Assembly: GCF_000428825.1 (NCBI RefSeq) | Contig: NZ_AUAR01000008.1 | Coordinates: 62,001-126,000 of the forward strand | DNA from: Desulfomicrobium escambiense DSM 10707 | GTDB lineage: Bacteria > Desulfobacterota > Desulfovibrionia > Desulfovibrionales > Desulfomicrobiaceae | Length of the DNA stretch: 64,000 nt | Direction: 5' to 3' | Shown: positions 35,073 to 43,485 of the stretch, piece by piece | How positions within the stretch are numbered: the first letter of the stretch is position 1 | Layout of the letters: each line of letters starts with the position of its first letter | Notes under the pieces: generated by a model | Database searches by the model: none | What the model was told of the DNA's origin: nothing | Seen by the model: only the letters and a program-made list of their open reading frames with translations | Position numbers and translations under genes: made by a program

Positions 35073-35969
35073 TCAAAACATTTTGATCAGCTTGAATTCC
35101 GCCCGCCAGTCCTCGGTCAGGCTCATCTTCTCATATTCCCTGTAGGCCGCACCGAGAAGTGCGCCGCCGAAGGTCACGCCGTATTCAGGCAACTTCAGGT
35201 TGAACTTGGGACCGGCGTAGAGGGTCTTGGCATCGTTTTCGAGGTCTTCCCCGTCGGCCTCGTCGGCCTGCGTCCATTCGTAATATCCTTCAAGGCCCAG
35301 ATCGAGACGCGTATTCAAGGCGTAGGCGTAATGGCCGTTGACGCGCAACCGATCGCCCTTGGTGACGTCCTTGTAGCCTTCCGTGTAGATGAGGTAGCTC
35401 ATGTCGGTCTCAAGGCGGTGGGAGCCGATCATCCAGGTCGCGCCCAGCCCGACCAGGCCGCCCCAGGCTCCGGTGCCTATGTTGTTGGACCCGACCTCGC
35501 CCGTGGGGACGAGAACGCCCAGATCCCAGGCCAGGTTCAGGGGAGCGCCCTTCTTCTGCGACGCGAACTGATTGTGCAGGATGGCGGTGGTGTCCCCCAG
35601 GCCGCCGGACCAGGCGTCGTTGCGTCCTTCCGTCTCAATGGTATTGAGCATGAAAGGCGTGGCCGTGCGCACGTCCCAGCCCTCGGCGATGCCGTAGCGA
35701 GTCTTGAAGACGATGTTGTGGCTGAACACTTCCCGGTCCAGTCCGTCCTCCTCGGACGTGTGCAGGTACCACTGATCCTTGTGGGCATAGCGGTAGTTCG
35801 CCACGGCAGAGAACTTGCCTACGGGAAAACCCAGGCCGCCCGCGCCATGATTCACGCCCACCGGGCCGGCAGGAACCGGAGCGGAGGCGTTTTGCGCGGC
35901 GGTACTCGAAACGGAGGGCAGGATGAAGCAACAGGCCAGTAACAGAATCGACAGAACTTTCTGACGCAT
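35073..35969 (-). CDS. Outer-membrane channel of the phenol-degradation MetA family
   Basis: 298 residues. The first 26 are a signal peptide (KVLSILLLACCFILPSVSS). The rest is a series of amphipathic beta strands with aromatic girdle residues, as in the MetA-pathway family of outer-membrane barrels (VFKTRYGIAEGWDVRTATPF, LNTRLDLGLEGYYEW), ending in Phe. Such barrels import hydrophobic or aromatic compounds. I chose ATG 35969 with GGGAGA 5 bases upstream. It stands alone, with a Crp-type site 120 bp upstream. The 210-bp gap to the sulfotransferase gene holds only site A. Confidence 0.75.
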   Translation of the reverse strand: MRQKVLSILLLACCFILPSVSSTAAQNASAPVPAGPVGVNHGAGGLGFPVGKFSAVANYRYAHKDQWYLHTSEEDGLDREVFSHNIVFKTRYGIAEGWDVRTATPFMLNTIETEGRNDAWSGGLGDTTAILHNQFASQKKGAPLNLAWDLGVLVPTGEVGSNNIGTGAWGGLVGLGATWMIGSHRLETDMSYLIYTEGYKDVTKGDRLRVNGHYAYALNTRLDLGLEGYYEWTQADEADGEDLENDAKTLYAGPKFNLKLPEYGVTFGGALLGAAYREYEKMSLTEDWRAEFKLIKMF

Positions 35970-36008
35970 GTGAATCTCCCTAGGATGTCCCGGTTGAAGA
36001 AAACGCAA

Positions 36009-36342
36009 TCGCGACAGAGGGCGCGACCGCGAACCGCTTGTGAAACCAAGAACGACCTAAGGGAATTCCCCCGGCAAACGCTGTTGCTTTTGTTACAATC
36101 CGTGCAAACTCGTCATGAGTTCAGACCAATGGATGATTCGGGGAGAGAAGCCCGCGGGGAAATATCAAGGCCGGAAAGCGCCGTGATCCGCAAGATCGGT
36201 GGCGAGGGATTCGATTGCCGGCCGGTTCGCGGCGTGCGACGCCCGAAACTGCGGACAGATATGGACGTTCGATCCATACCTAATCCTAGCCTGCAGAGCG
36301 GAAAAGTCGCGGGGAGGGGTGAAAAACCGCGCCGGGATCGAC
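36009..36342. other. Intergenic region between the channel gene and the Crp-family gene
   Basis: No gene is supported. It holds Crp-type site B (36082-36097) and otherwise GC-rich sequence without a clear terminator for the regulator. Confidence 0.5.
36082..36097. promoter_or_regulatory. Crp-type site B upstream of the channel gene
   Basis: TGTTG-CTTTTG-TTACA, about 113 bp before the channel ATG. It and site A match in 19 of 22 positions over GCTGTTGCYTTTSTTACARTCC. Confidence 0.65.
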
Positions 36343-37047
36343 CTATTCGTTCTGGCGCACCAGTTCATCGAACCGTTTCCTGTCCAAAACGTAGACCTCG
36401 TTGCGCGAATACGGACCCAGGACACCGGACTTCTCCAGTTCGCGAAGGGATTTGTTCAGCGTGACCCGGTGCACGCCCAAGAGGTTGGCCAGGTCCTGCT
36501 GGTTGAGGCCGGGCGAAACGACCAGGGGGCCTTTCGCCGGGGCGTCGGCCGGCTGGCGCAGGTGCAGATACTTGCAGATGCGGGACGGCAGGTCGTCGAG
36601 GCTCAGACTGACAGCCTGATTGCTCAACACCCGGACCTTGAGGGCGAGGGACCGGAACAGGGCCAGCATGAGGTCGGGATGGGCGGGCAGAATCTGAGAC
36701 AGGACGCACTGCCGGGCAAAGGCGTAAACCGTGCAGTCCTCGGCGGCGACCATGGCGCTGCGGGCCGGGAGCTCGTCGAAAAACGGGGTTTCGCCGAACA
36801 GGGAGTCAGGGCCTATGGCCCAGATGATCTTTTCCCGGCCGTCCATTGTTGTCCGCAACAGCCAGATCTCTCCCCGTTCCAAATAATAAAGGGAACCGGC
36901 GTCAGACCCGTGGGGAGAGACGTGGGTTCCCTTGGCGAATTTCATCCTCCGCCCCTGGGACAGGACCTTGCGCCAGCATTCCGCCACGGATGGGATGCGG
37001 GAAAACTCCAGTTCATTGAGTCCGCCATCGATTTTTTCCGCTGTCAT
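36343..37047 (-). CDS. Crp/Fnr-family transcription regulator
   Basis: 234 residues. The cyclic-nucleotide-binding-type barrel occupies about 45-145 (YYLERGEIWLLRTTMDGREK, LFGETPFFDELPARSAMVAA); there is no Cys cluster motif of Fnr. The long dimer helix leads to a winged helix (about 185-225): LNQQDLANLLGVHRVTLNKS. The recognition helix keeps the Arg that in E. coli Crp precedes Glu181, but has Val in the Glu position. The effector is unknown. I chose ATG 37047, with GAGGAGT upstream. It is divergent from the transporter and next to the channel gene, and probably binds sites A-C. Confidence 0.88.
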   Translation of the reverse strand: MTAEKIDGGLNELEFSRIPSVAECWRKVLSQGRRMKFAKGTHVSPHGSDAGSLYYLERGEIWLLRTTMDGREKIIWAIGPDSLFGETPFFDELPARSAMVAAEDCTVYAFARQCVLSQILPAHPDLMLALFRSLALKVRVLSNQAVSLSLDDLPSRICKYLHLRQPADAPAKGPLVVSPGLNQQDLANLLGVHRVTLNKSLRELEKSGVLGPYSRNEVYVLDRKRFDELVRQNE

Positions 37048-37167
37048 CGGCCACTCCTCGGGCTCACGTGCGCAGGATTGCGGCTTGTCGCGGGAAGATT
37101 CCCGACCGCGCCCGGATTCCGAATGCGGAACGTGCACGCGCCATCCCTGGCCTGGTCGTGAAAAAAA

Positions 37168-37185
37168 TGACAATATTCGATGTCA
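37168..37185. promoter_or_regulatory. 18-bp inverted repeat in the regulator-transporter gap
   Basis: TGACA-ATATTCGA-TGTCA, a perfect 5-bp inverted repeat with 8-bp spacer, 12 bp from Crp-type site C. It may be a second operator, possibly for autoregulation. Confidence 0.4.
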
Positions 37186-37196
37186 ACCTTGAAAAA

Positions 37197-37239
37197 TGTG
37201 GCGTTTGTTACAGCACGGTTGCTGCCGCCCCCGTATTCT
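37197..37239 (+). promoter_or_regulatory. Crp-type site C with class II promoter of the DASS transporter
   Basis: TGTGG-CGTTTG-TTACA at 37197-37212; a TATTCT -10 box at 37234-37239 would set the start near 37246, placing the site centre at -41.5, the class II activator position. The transporter ATG follows at 37271. Confidence 0.65.
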
Positions 37240-37270
37240 CCATATAACATTTTTCCAAAGGAGAGTTCCC

Positions 37271-38674
37271 ATGGCCGCAACACAGTCTATGTTCGAAAAA
37301 GGTACCCTGGTCAAATGGGCCTTGAGCTTCGCCGTTCCTCTCGCCGTCTTCGCGGCCATGCCCGTGGACGGCACCGTCGTGACCAAACCCATGGCCATGT
37401 TCCTGGCCATCACCGCCTGGGCGGTCACGGTCTGGGCCACGGACATCATCAACGAAATCGCCGTGGGCCTGGCCCTGCCCGTGCTGTATGTTGTCTTCTG
37501 CGGCGTGAAGCAGCAGGCCGTGTACACGCCGTGGCTGTCCGAAGTGCCCATCATTGTCATCGGCGGTTTCGCCCTGGGCAAGATTCTGCAGGACACGGGC
37601 CTTGGCAAACGCATCGGGCTGACCTGCGTGCGGGCCATGGGCGGCAGCTTTGTCGGCGCCCTCTGGGGCCTGACCCTGGCGGTCTTCATCGTCGCCCCCC
37701 TGGTCCCGGCCGTGACGGGCAAGGCGGCCATTTTCTGCGCCATCGCCATCAGCCTGTGCGAAGCCCTGGATTTCAAGGAGAAGAGCCGCGAGGCAACGGC
37801 GGTCCTCATGGCGGCCTGTCTGGCCGTCATGTCCACGAAGATCTGCTACCTGACCGGCGGGGCCGACACGGTCCTGGGCATGGGCCTGGTGGAAAAGGTC
37901 ACGAACACCAAGACCACATGGATGGAATACGCCTACCACAACTTCCTGCCCGGCACGCTGTACACGATCATGTCCCTGTTGCTGGTCACCTTCCTGCTGC
38001 CGTCCAAGGTGGACCGCAAAACCCTGCAACCGGTCCTGGAAGCCAAATTCAAGGAAATGGGCCCCGTCACGCGGGAACAGAAGACCGCCTCCATCCTCAT
38101 GCTCCTGACCCTGGTCCTGCTGGCCACGGACAAGCTGCACGGCGTGGCGGCGGGCTTGGTGCTCATCCTGATCACCTTTGCGGCCTTTCTGCCGGGCATC
38201 AATCTTCTGAACGGGGCCCGGTTCGGAAAAATCAATTTCGCCCCGCTGTTCTTCATCATGGGCTGCATGACCATCGGCAGCGCCGGCGGAGCCCTCAAGG
38301 TCACCGAATGGGTCGCCAACATGCTGCTCCCGTATTTTCACGACATGAGCAGTTCCTCCGCCAGCGCCACGGCCTACGTTTTCGGGGCGGCGGTCAATTT
38401 CCTTCTCACCCCGCTGGCCGCCATCACGACCATGACCTCGCCCCTGGCCGAACTCGGCCTCAAGTTGGGAATGGACCCCCGTATGCTCTACTACTCCTTC
38501 GCTTACGGACTGGACAATATCATCTTCCCTTACGAGTACGCGGTGCCCCTGTATTTCTTCAGCACGGGCTACATCCTTTTCACGGACTTCATCAAAGTCA
38601 TGGCCGTGCGCATGGTCCTTGCGGGCTTGTTCGTCGCCTTCATCGCCATCCCGTTCTGGAAATTCGTTCTCTAG
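37271..38674 (+). CDS. DASS-family sodium:anion symporter
   Basis: 467 residues, about 11-12 hydrophobic segments. The family repeats are seen in FLAITAWAVTVWATDIINEI, IIVIGGFALGKILQDTGLGK, and the C-terminal half FFIMGCMTIGSAGGALK with AVNFLLTPLAAITTMTSPLA. DASS/SLC13 carriers move dicarboxylates, sulfate or related anions with sodium across the inner membrane. AAAGGAG precedes ATG 37271. Divergent from the Crp-family regulator. The paired outer-membrane channel suggests import of an organic anion rather than plain sulfate (inference). Confidence 0.88.
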   Translation: MAATQSMFEKGTLVKWALSFAVPLAVFAAMPVDGTVVTKPMAMFLAITAWAVTVWATDIINEIAVGLALPVLYVVFCGVKQQAVYTPWLSEVPIIVIGGFALGKILQDTGLGKRIGLTCVRAMGGSFVGALWGLTLAVFIVAPLVPAVTGKAAIFCAIAISLCEALDFKEKSREATAVLMAACLAVMSTKICYLTGGADTVLGMGLVEKVTNTKTTWMEYAYHNFLPGTLYTIMSLLLVTFLLPSKVDRKTLQPVLEAKFKEMGPVTREQKTASILMLLTLVLLATDKLHGVAAGLVLILITFAAFLPGINLLNGARFGKINFAPLFFIMGCMTIGSAGGALKVTEWVANMLLPYFHDMSSSSASATAYVFGAAVNFLLTPLAAITTMTSPLAELGLKLGMDPRMLYYSFAYGLDNIIFPYEYAVPLYFFSTGYILFTDFIKVMAVRMVLAGLFVAFIAIPFWKFVL

Positions 38675-38692
38675 CTGCACACGCCCCCTCCC

Positions 38693-38724
38693 CTGCCCGG
38701 GCCCTGACCATGGCGCCCGGGCAG
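38693..38724 (+). terminator. Hairpin after the DASS transporter
   Basis: CTGCCCGGGC pairs perfectly with GCCCGGGCAG (10 bp, 12-base loop) about 18 bp after the stop; CTTCCCC follows. The T run is poor, so termination may be inefficient. Confidence 0.5.
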
Positions 38725-38980
38725 CTTCCCCCCGGTCCTGCACGCTCTTCGAACTGCCCGGCTGACTGCGCCCAAGCGCTTGATCCCCTCATAGGGACCA
38801 GGGTCAGCAACCTTACGGACAAAGATTACCTTGAATAACGGCTCGAATACGTACATATTTGGAATACGAAGACGTTCGTGCCGCGCTTTTTCCGCTGCCC
38901 TTCTGGCTCGTTCGGACGCATCGTCCAGGGCATTCGGACCGGCTCCCGATCGCCAAACCTCCAGCGCCTGAGGAGAAAAC

Positions 38981-39310
38981 ATGACCGGCAACAATCGACG
39001 CTGGGAGCGCCAGCCCGTCGAGGTGCAATGCCTCATCAGCTATGCCGACGGCATCCCGAACCCGGCCCGGGCCAGCATCGTCAACCTGAGCCCAGGCGGG
39101 TTGATGCTCGCCGCGGAGCAGAATTTCATCGCCAACGAGCGCGTGTCCATCACCCTTGAGGACGGCAATGACTCCCTGCTCTTCGAATTCGCCGAGACCA
39201 TGCGGGGCACCGTTCGCTGGAGCCAGGCGACGGCCGGGCGCGGCCGCTACCATGTGGGCGTCGCCCTGGAGGCGGAGCTGCCGACACGAATTGTGCTGAC
39301 TGAACAATAA
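38981..39310 (+). CDS. PilZ-domain protein 1
   Basis: 109 residues, a stand-alone PilZ c-di-GMP receptor. The N-terminal NRRWERQP supplies the RxxxR-type arginines and VNLSPGGL the D/NxSxxG motif. RGTVRW is the later strand. GAGGAG precedes the ATG. It and the next gene are paralogues, 100 bp apart. The target is unknown. Confidence 0.82.
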   Translation: MTGNNRRWERQPVEVQCLISYADGIPNPARASIVNLSPGGLMLAAEQNFIANERVSITLEDGNDSLLFEFAETMRGTVRWSQATAGRGRYHVGVALEAELPTRIVLTEQ

Positions 39311-39410
39311 ACAAGCCGTATTCTGCTTGTCTTGTATCCCCTTGTCTTCTAATGGTACGGGGAGATACTGATTTTTCGTCACTCGTACATTCATAATCCC
39401 AGGACCACCA

Positions 39411-39758
39411 ATGCCAGACGAGACGCCCCGGAACAGAAAATGGGAACGGTACGGATGCCTGCTCCCATGCCGCGTCATCCCCGAGAAGGAAGCCGACATG
39501 TTCATCTCGGCCCGCATCATCAACATCGGTCGAGGCGGGGTGCTCATTGAAGCCGACTACGACTTCCCCACCGGCGCCAGAGTCATCATCGCCACAGGTG
39601 CGGAATCGGAAGCGGACCGCTTCGGGGGCCTCGAGGAGGTGCATGGCACGGTGCGCTGGGGACAGCTCGACAAGGTATCCCTGATGGGCCTCTTCTACAT
39701 TGGCATCGAGTTCGACGATCTCCTGCCCCTCAAGCAGGCCGCCACGCAGAAGTCCTGA
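39411..39758 (+). CDS. PilZ-domain protein 2
   Basis: 115 residues, the same architecture: RNRKWERYG, then INIGRGGVLIEAD with G replacing the Ser of the usual NxSxxG, and HGTVRWGQL. The changed motif may alter c-di-GMP affinity. No strong ribosome site before ATG 39411. Confidence 0.8.
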   Translation: MPDETPRNRKWERYGCLLPCRVIPEKEADMFISARIINIGRGGVLIEADYDFPTGARVIIATGAESEADRFGGLEEVHGTVRWGQLDKVSLMGLFYIGIEFDDLLPLKQAATQKS

Positions 39759-40121
39759 TTTATGTGAGCCCTGCTGCAGAAACCGGAATCGTTCATTCCG
39801 GACCGAAGTCGCCATAACCAAGCCATCTGATCAAGAAAAAAGGGGCCATCAGGGTTGCGCGTCCATGGGATTGTCAGTCGCGACAGTCAACTCTGGACGT
39901 GCTCAACCAGAATGGATCATTGTGGAAGCCCGTCATCGCGAGGCGTCTTCGCCGTGGTGATCCATGCCTCGTCCGCCTTTGTCGACCGAATATCTGGATT
40001 GCTTCGTCGAAGACTCCTCGCAATGACGATGACGGGGCACTTGTGGCGATGCGCTCGGTTCAACATTCAACGACGTGAGTGGGCATCCAATGACAGCCTG
40101 GATGCTCTGACCGGATGAGCC
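39759..40121. other. Intergenic region with hairpin and palindromic element
   Basis: No gene is supported. It contains a short hairpin CCGGAAT/ATTCCGG at 39783-39801 and the MITE-like palindrome at 39931-40028. Confidence 0.5.
39931..40028. repeat. MITE-like palindromic element
   Basis: Two 34-bp inverted arms about 90 percent complementary (left starts CGTCATCGCGAGGCGTCTTC, right ends CCTCGCAATGACG) flank a 30-bp centre. The arm core GTCATTGCGAGG...GAAGCAATCC is a dispersed intergenic repeat type known from many bacteria. Confidence 0.7.
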
Positions 40122-40157
40122 AAAAAAAGGGATTTTGTCGCCAAAATCCCTTTTCGT
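40122..40157 (-). terminator. Terminator of the carboxypeptidase gene (possibly bidirectional)
   Basis: A 13-bp perfect stem AAAAGGGATTTTG/CAAAATCCCTTTT with a 4-base loop; the minus strand continues with further T residues (7 in total). Confidence 0.85.
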
Positions 40158-40189
40158 CTTTCGGGGCTCAGATCCCCCTGTCGCCCGGT

Positions 40190-41599
40190 TCAGGCTTTGG
40201 GCTTTTTGGACGGGCCTGAAGCCCGGTTGCCGAGGCCGTTCTCACGTTCCACCCGCTTGAACCCGAAATCGAGCAGTTTGGCGGTCTCACGCTGACGCAC
40301 GGCGGAATTCTGCGCGCCGAGCACGACGGCCAGCAGGCGGGTGTTGCCGCGCTTGGCCGTGGCGGTGATGTTGTAACCCGCCTCGCAGACGAAGCCGGTC
40401 TTCAACCCGTCCGCCCCTTTGTACGTCTTCAGGAGCGAATTGGCGTTGCGGTGGGTCGACCCGTGGAAGGTGTGGGTGGTCATGGAGTGAATCTGCAGCG
40501 ACTCGGGGAAGCTGCGCAGATAGTTCATGGAAAGTTTGGCGATGTCCCTGGCCGTGGAGAGCTGTGCCCTGTCGGGCAGGCCGCTGGGGTTCCTGAAACG
40601 GCTGCTGGTCATGCCGATCTTTCTGGCCTTTTCGTTCATCTGCGCCACGAACTTCGACGGGTCGCCGCCGCCCATGTACTCGGCCACGGCCACGCAGGCG
40701 TTGTTGGCCGAGACCACGCTGATGCCCTTGATGAGTTCGCTCAGGGGGACCTTCTCCCCGCGCTTGAGGCGCATGCGCGAGCCGCCCGTCTGGACAGCCG
40801 CCGTACTGACGGGGATGGGCGTGGAGGCCGAGATGCGGCCCTGGGCAATGGCTTCGCGAATCAGATAGAGCGTCAGCAGCTTGGTGATGGAGGCGGGCTG
40901 AATGGTCTTGTCCGCATTGTGTTCGTAGTAGACTTGGCCCGTGGTCATGTTGATGAGGATGGCAGACTTGACGTTGAGAAAGAGATCCTTGGCCGACGCC
41001 GTTCCGTCATCACCGGCCGGGGGCCGGACCCTGATCCCGGCGTCCGGTTCGACGGCCGCCACGGCCGGCGCATCCTGGGCGTCAGGCATGACGGCCTCGA
41101 CCGTGGAAACTTCGTCCGCAGGCGCTTCGGTCACGGGAGCCTCGACAGTCTGCGGCATTGCGGGAGACGGCGCGGAAACGGACCGACGCACAACGTTCTT
41201 GGAACTCTTCTTGGCTGGGGTAGCGGTCTTGACGGCTGCGGACTTGGTCTTCGCAGCCGACGGGGCCTTGGTCTTCTGCACGGTCTTGGCGGACCCTGAC
41301 TTCTTCGAGGACGCCGCGGCCTTGGTCTTCTTCACCGACTTGGCGGGCTGGGCCTTCACTTTCTTGGCTGCCGGAGCCGGAACCGAAGCGACATTCGCCG
41401 GGGCCTTTGCCGGAGCCTGGACCTGCTCGGTCTTGGCGGACGGACTGGCGGGCTTGGATTCGGGCCGCGGAGCGATGGAGGCCCTATAGACATGCGAGCC
41501 GGAGGGCGCAGTGGCGACCGCGATGGGCCCGGCCTGGCTGGCGGAAACTGCAACGACAAGAAGAAAACACAGAAAATTCAGAAAAGCTCGTTTCTTCAT
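40190..41599 (-). CDS. D-alanyl-D-alanine carboxypeptidase (peptidase S11) with long Lys/Ala-rich N-terminal region
   Basis: 469 residues. A signal peptide (FLNFLCFLLVVAVSASQAG) is followed by about 170 residues rich in Ala, Lys, Pro and Val, likely a flexible wall-spanning or peptidoglycan-binding stretch. The DacA-type domain has PASITKLLT (SxxK), VVSANNACV (SxN) and GLKTGFVCEAG (KTG). It trims pentapeptides in peptidoglycan. The C-terminal PBP5 membrane anchor domain is missing; a basic tail (GPSKKPKA) ends the protein. I chose ATG 41599 (MKKRAF) with AAGG upstream; ATG 41608 is possible. Confidence 0.88.
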   Translation of the reverse strand: MKKRAFLNFLCFLLVVAVSASQAGPIAVATAPSGSHVYRASIAPRPESKPASPSAKTEQVQAPAKAPANVASVPAPAAKKVKAQPAKSVKKTKAAASSKKSGSAKTVQKTKAPSAAKTKSAAVKTATPAKKSSKNVVRRSVSAPSPAMPQTVEAPVTEAPADEVSTVEAVMPDAQDAPAVAAVEPDAGIRVRPPAGDDGTASAKDLFLNVKSAILINMTTGQVYYEHNADKTIQPASITKLLTLYLIREAIAQGRISASTPIPVSTAAVQTGGSRMRLKRGEKVPLSELIKGISVVSANNACVAVAEYMGGGDPSKFVAQMNEKARKIGMTSSRFRNPSGLPDRAQLSTARDIAKLSMNYLRSFPESLQIHSMTTHTFHGSTHRNANSLLKTYKGADGLKTGFVCEAGYNITATAKRGNTRLLAVVLGAQNSAVRQRETAKLLDFGFKRVERENGLGNRASGPSKKPKA

Positions 41600-41994
41600 G
41601 GGCCTTGCCATACGGTTGATGCAGACACAGGTCAAGGAAGAATGCGGTCAAAAAAACAGACTTTAATCTGCAAATTCAACACACTAGATCTTCACATCGT
41701 CGCCATGGCGGCAACAAGCCGCCCTGCAGACGCTCATGTCTTACAGCAAAACACCATGCATTTCAACCTGAAGCGGCAAAAAAACACTCGCAATGCGAGA
41801 GGATACAAGGGCTTTCCGCACGCTGTTGCCGTGGCGCCCATCTGTAGGACACACCCAACAATCTCCACCACGGGCGAGAACGAAAATCCGAACGATCCGC
41901 ATCCACATCGGCACTGCGTGTGCGCGCAGAAAGGCGAAAACGGCGACAAGCCGCCCTGTCGCCGTTTCGGGACATGAACTCCCGCCGAAGCGGA
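41600..41994. other. Intergenic region between nifB and the carboxypeptidase
   Basis: No gene is supported. The nifB terminator is at 41935-41969; the right-hand promoter for the carboxypeptidase is not clear. Confidence 0.5.
41935..41969 (-). terminator. Likely terminator of nifB
   Basis: On the minus strand ACGGCGACA pairs with TGTCGCCGT around an 8-base loop, with CGAAA/TTTTCG flanks. The stem is strong but the T run short. Confidence 0.6.
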
Positions 41995-43251
41995 TCATCC
42001 GCAGCCCGTTCCCATCCCTGCGCAGCCGGCCTTGTGGTGGCGGGTTCTGTAGCGGGTGATGTCCCCGCCCTGGAAATGCTCTGCAACAATCCCGGCAATG
42101 AGCCCGTTGCATTCCAGAACAGAAATCCCGTGTTCGCCCAGGACCTGCTTGGGCTGCTTGCCCGCCGCTTCGACCAGGACGAGGGAACAGTCGTGCATGA
42201 TTTCCGCCAGCCTGTGCCAGCGGTCCGGTCCGCAGCCAACCTCCGGCGCGGCCCGCTCCTCGATCATGCGCGCGCCCTTGCCCTGAGGCGCCCAAATCTG
42301 GAAGGACGGCGCCTCGCCCAGATGCATGTTGACGAGCATGCCTTCACGGGTGGCCACGGCCACATAGGGTTTGGCGTTCTTCTTACCGCCACAGGCCAGA
42401 GCGTTCAGGGTCGGGATGAGCTCGCTGGAGCGGTCCGAGCACAAGAGGCCCACGGCGTCGGCCCGGCAGCGACGGCAATGGGTCATCTGGGGGATCATTT
42501 GGCCGTTTTTCGCCCGCAGTTCGTGAACCAGTTCCTTCGAGGGCTCCTCCATGTCCGCAAACGGTGTATCGCCCGTGGGGTGCAGGGGGATGAGATTCTG
42601 GATGTCGGCCCCGAGCTCCGCCGCCACCCTGGCCACTTCGGCCAGATGCCCGTCGTTCACGCCGGGGATGATGATGCTGTTGACCTTGACGGTCACGCCT
42701 TTGGCCTTGAGCAGGCGGATGGATTCGAGCTGCCGCTCCAGGAGCAGTCGGGCCCCTTCCACACCCCGGTACACGACCTTGCCGACGCGCACCCAGGAAT
42801 AGATCTTCGCCCCGATCTCGGGGTCCACGGCGTTCATGGTCACGGTGACATGGGTCACGCCAAGCTCTACAAGCCTGTCCACATGCTCGGGCAGGGCCAA
42901 GCCGTTGGACGACAGGCAGTAGAGCATACCGGGGTATTTGGCGTTTATGCGCTCGATGGTGGCGATGGTCTTCTGGGCCTCGGCCATGGGATCGCCGGGC
43001 CCGGCGATGCCGACCACGGTGATGCGCGGCTCCTTCTTCAGCACCTCGTCCAGGTACTCCACGGCCCTGTCCGGCGGCAGCACGGCGCTGGTCACGCCGG
43101 GACGGGACTCGTTCACGCAGTCGTACTTGCGGTTGCAGTAGTTGCACTGGATGTTGCAGCCAGGCGCCACGGGCAGGTGCACACGGCCGCAGGAACCGGA
43201 GGAACTCTTATTGAAACAGGGATGCTTGGATCTGTCTTTGGCTTCGGACAT
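41995..43251 (-). CDS. nifB: NifB, radical-SAM FeMo-cofactor precursor synthase with NifX-like C-terminus
   Basis: 418 residues. The radical-SAM site is CNIQCNYC in APGCNIQCNYCNRKYDC; ESRPGVTS, VGIAGPGDP and LCSDRSSELIPTL are NifB signatures. After about residue 300 a NifX/NafY-type cofactor-binding domain follows (VAVATREGMLVNMHLGEAP). It makes the 8Fe-9S-C NifB-co from [4Fe-4S] clusters and SAM. GGGAGG precedes ATG 43251. A palindromic repeat separates it from nifN. Confidence 0.96.
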   Translation of the reverse strand: MSEAKDRSKHPCFNKSSSGSCGRVHLPVAPGCNIQCNYCNRKYDCVNESRPGVTSAVLPPDRAVEYLDEVLKKEPRITVVGIAGPGDPMAEAQKTIATIERINAKYPGMLYCLSSNGLALPEHVDRLVELGVTHVTVTMNAVDPEIGAKIYSWVRVGKVVYRGVEGARLLLERQLESIRLLKAKGVTVKVNSIIIPGVNDGHLAEVARVAAELGADIQNLIPLHPTGDTPFADMEEPSKELVHELRAKNGQMIPQMTHCRRCRADAVGLLCSDRSSELIPTLNALACGGKKNAKPYVAVATREGMLVNMHLGEAPSFQIWAPQGKGARMIEERAAPEVGCGPDRWHRLAEIMHDCSLVLVEAAGKQPKQVLGEHGISVLECNGLIAGIVAEHFQGGDITRYRTRHHKAGCAGMGTGCG

Positions 43252-43304
43252 GGTGTCCTCCCTTGTATGTTGGCGCGTCTGAGACGCTTATGAAATCCGG
43301 AGAT

Positions 43305-43453
43305 GGATTCCCGCCTTCGCGGGAATGACATCGGGGTGAAGCGCAATGTTCGCGCATTGATCGGGAATCCGCCAAGGAACCAGGCCCAGCCTGCCGCATC
43401 TTCCACGCGTCATTCCCGCGAAGGCGGGCTTGTGCCCGCCAGGGTAAATCCAT
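43305..43453. repeat. Inverted-repeat element between nifN and nifB
   Basis: GGATTCCCGCCTTCGCGGGA plus ATGAC (43305-43329) is inverted at 43409-43428 (GTCATTCCCGCGAAGGCGGG). The core CATTCCCGCGAAGGCGGGAA is a dispersed intergenic repeat seen in many proteobacteria. The 150-bp insert widens a spacing that is otherwise close in this operon. Confidence 0.65.
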
Positions 43454-43485
43454 GCTTTTCAACCCCGGCACTTCAAAAAATCCGC

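Noticed and set aside
43305-43453. Repeats between nifN and nifB as a CRISPR array
   Set aside because: Only two inverted copies, no regular spacers and no cas genes.
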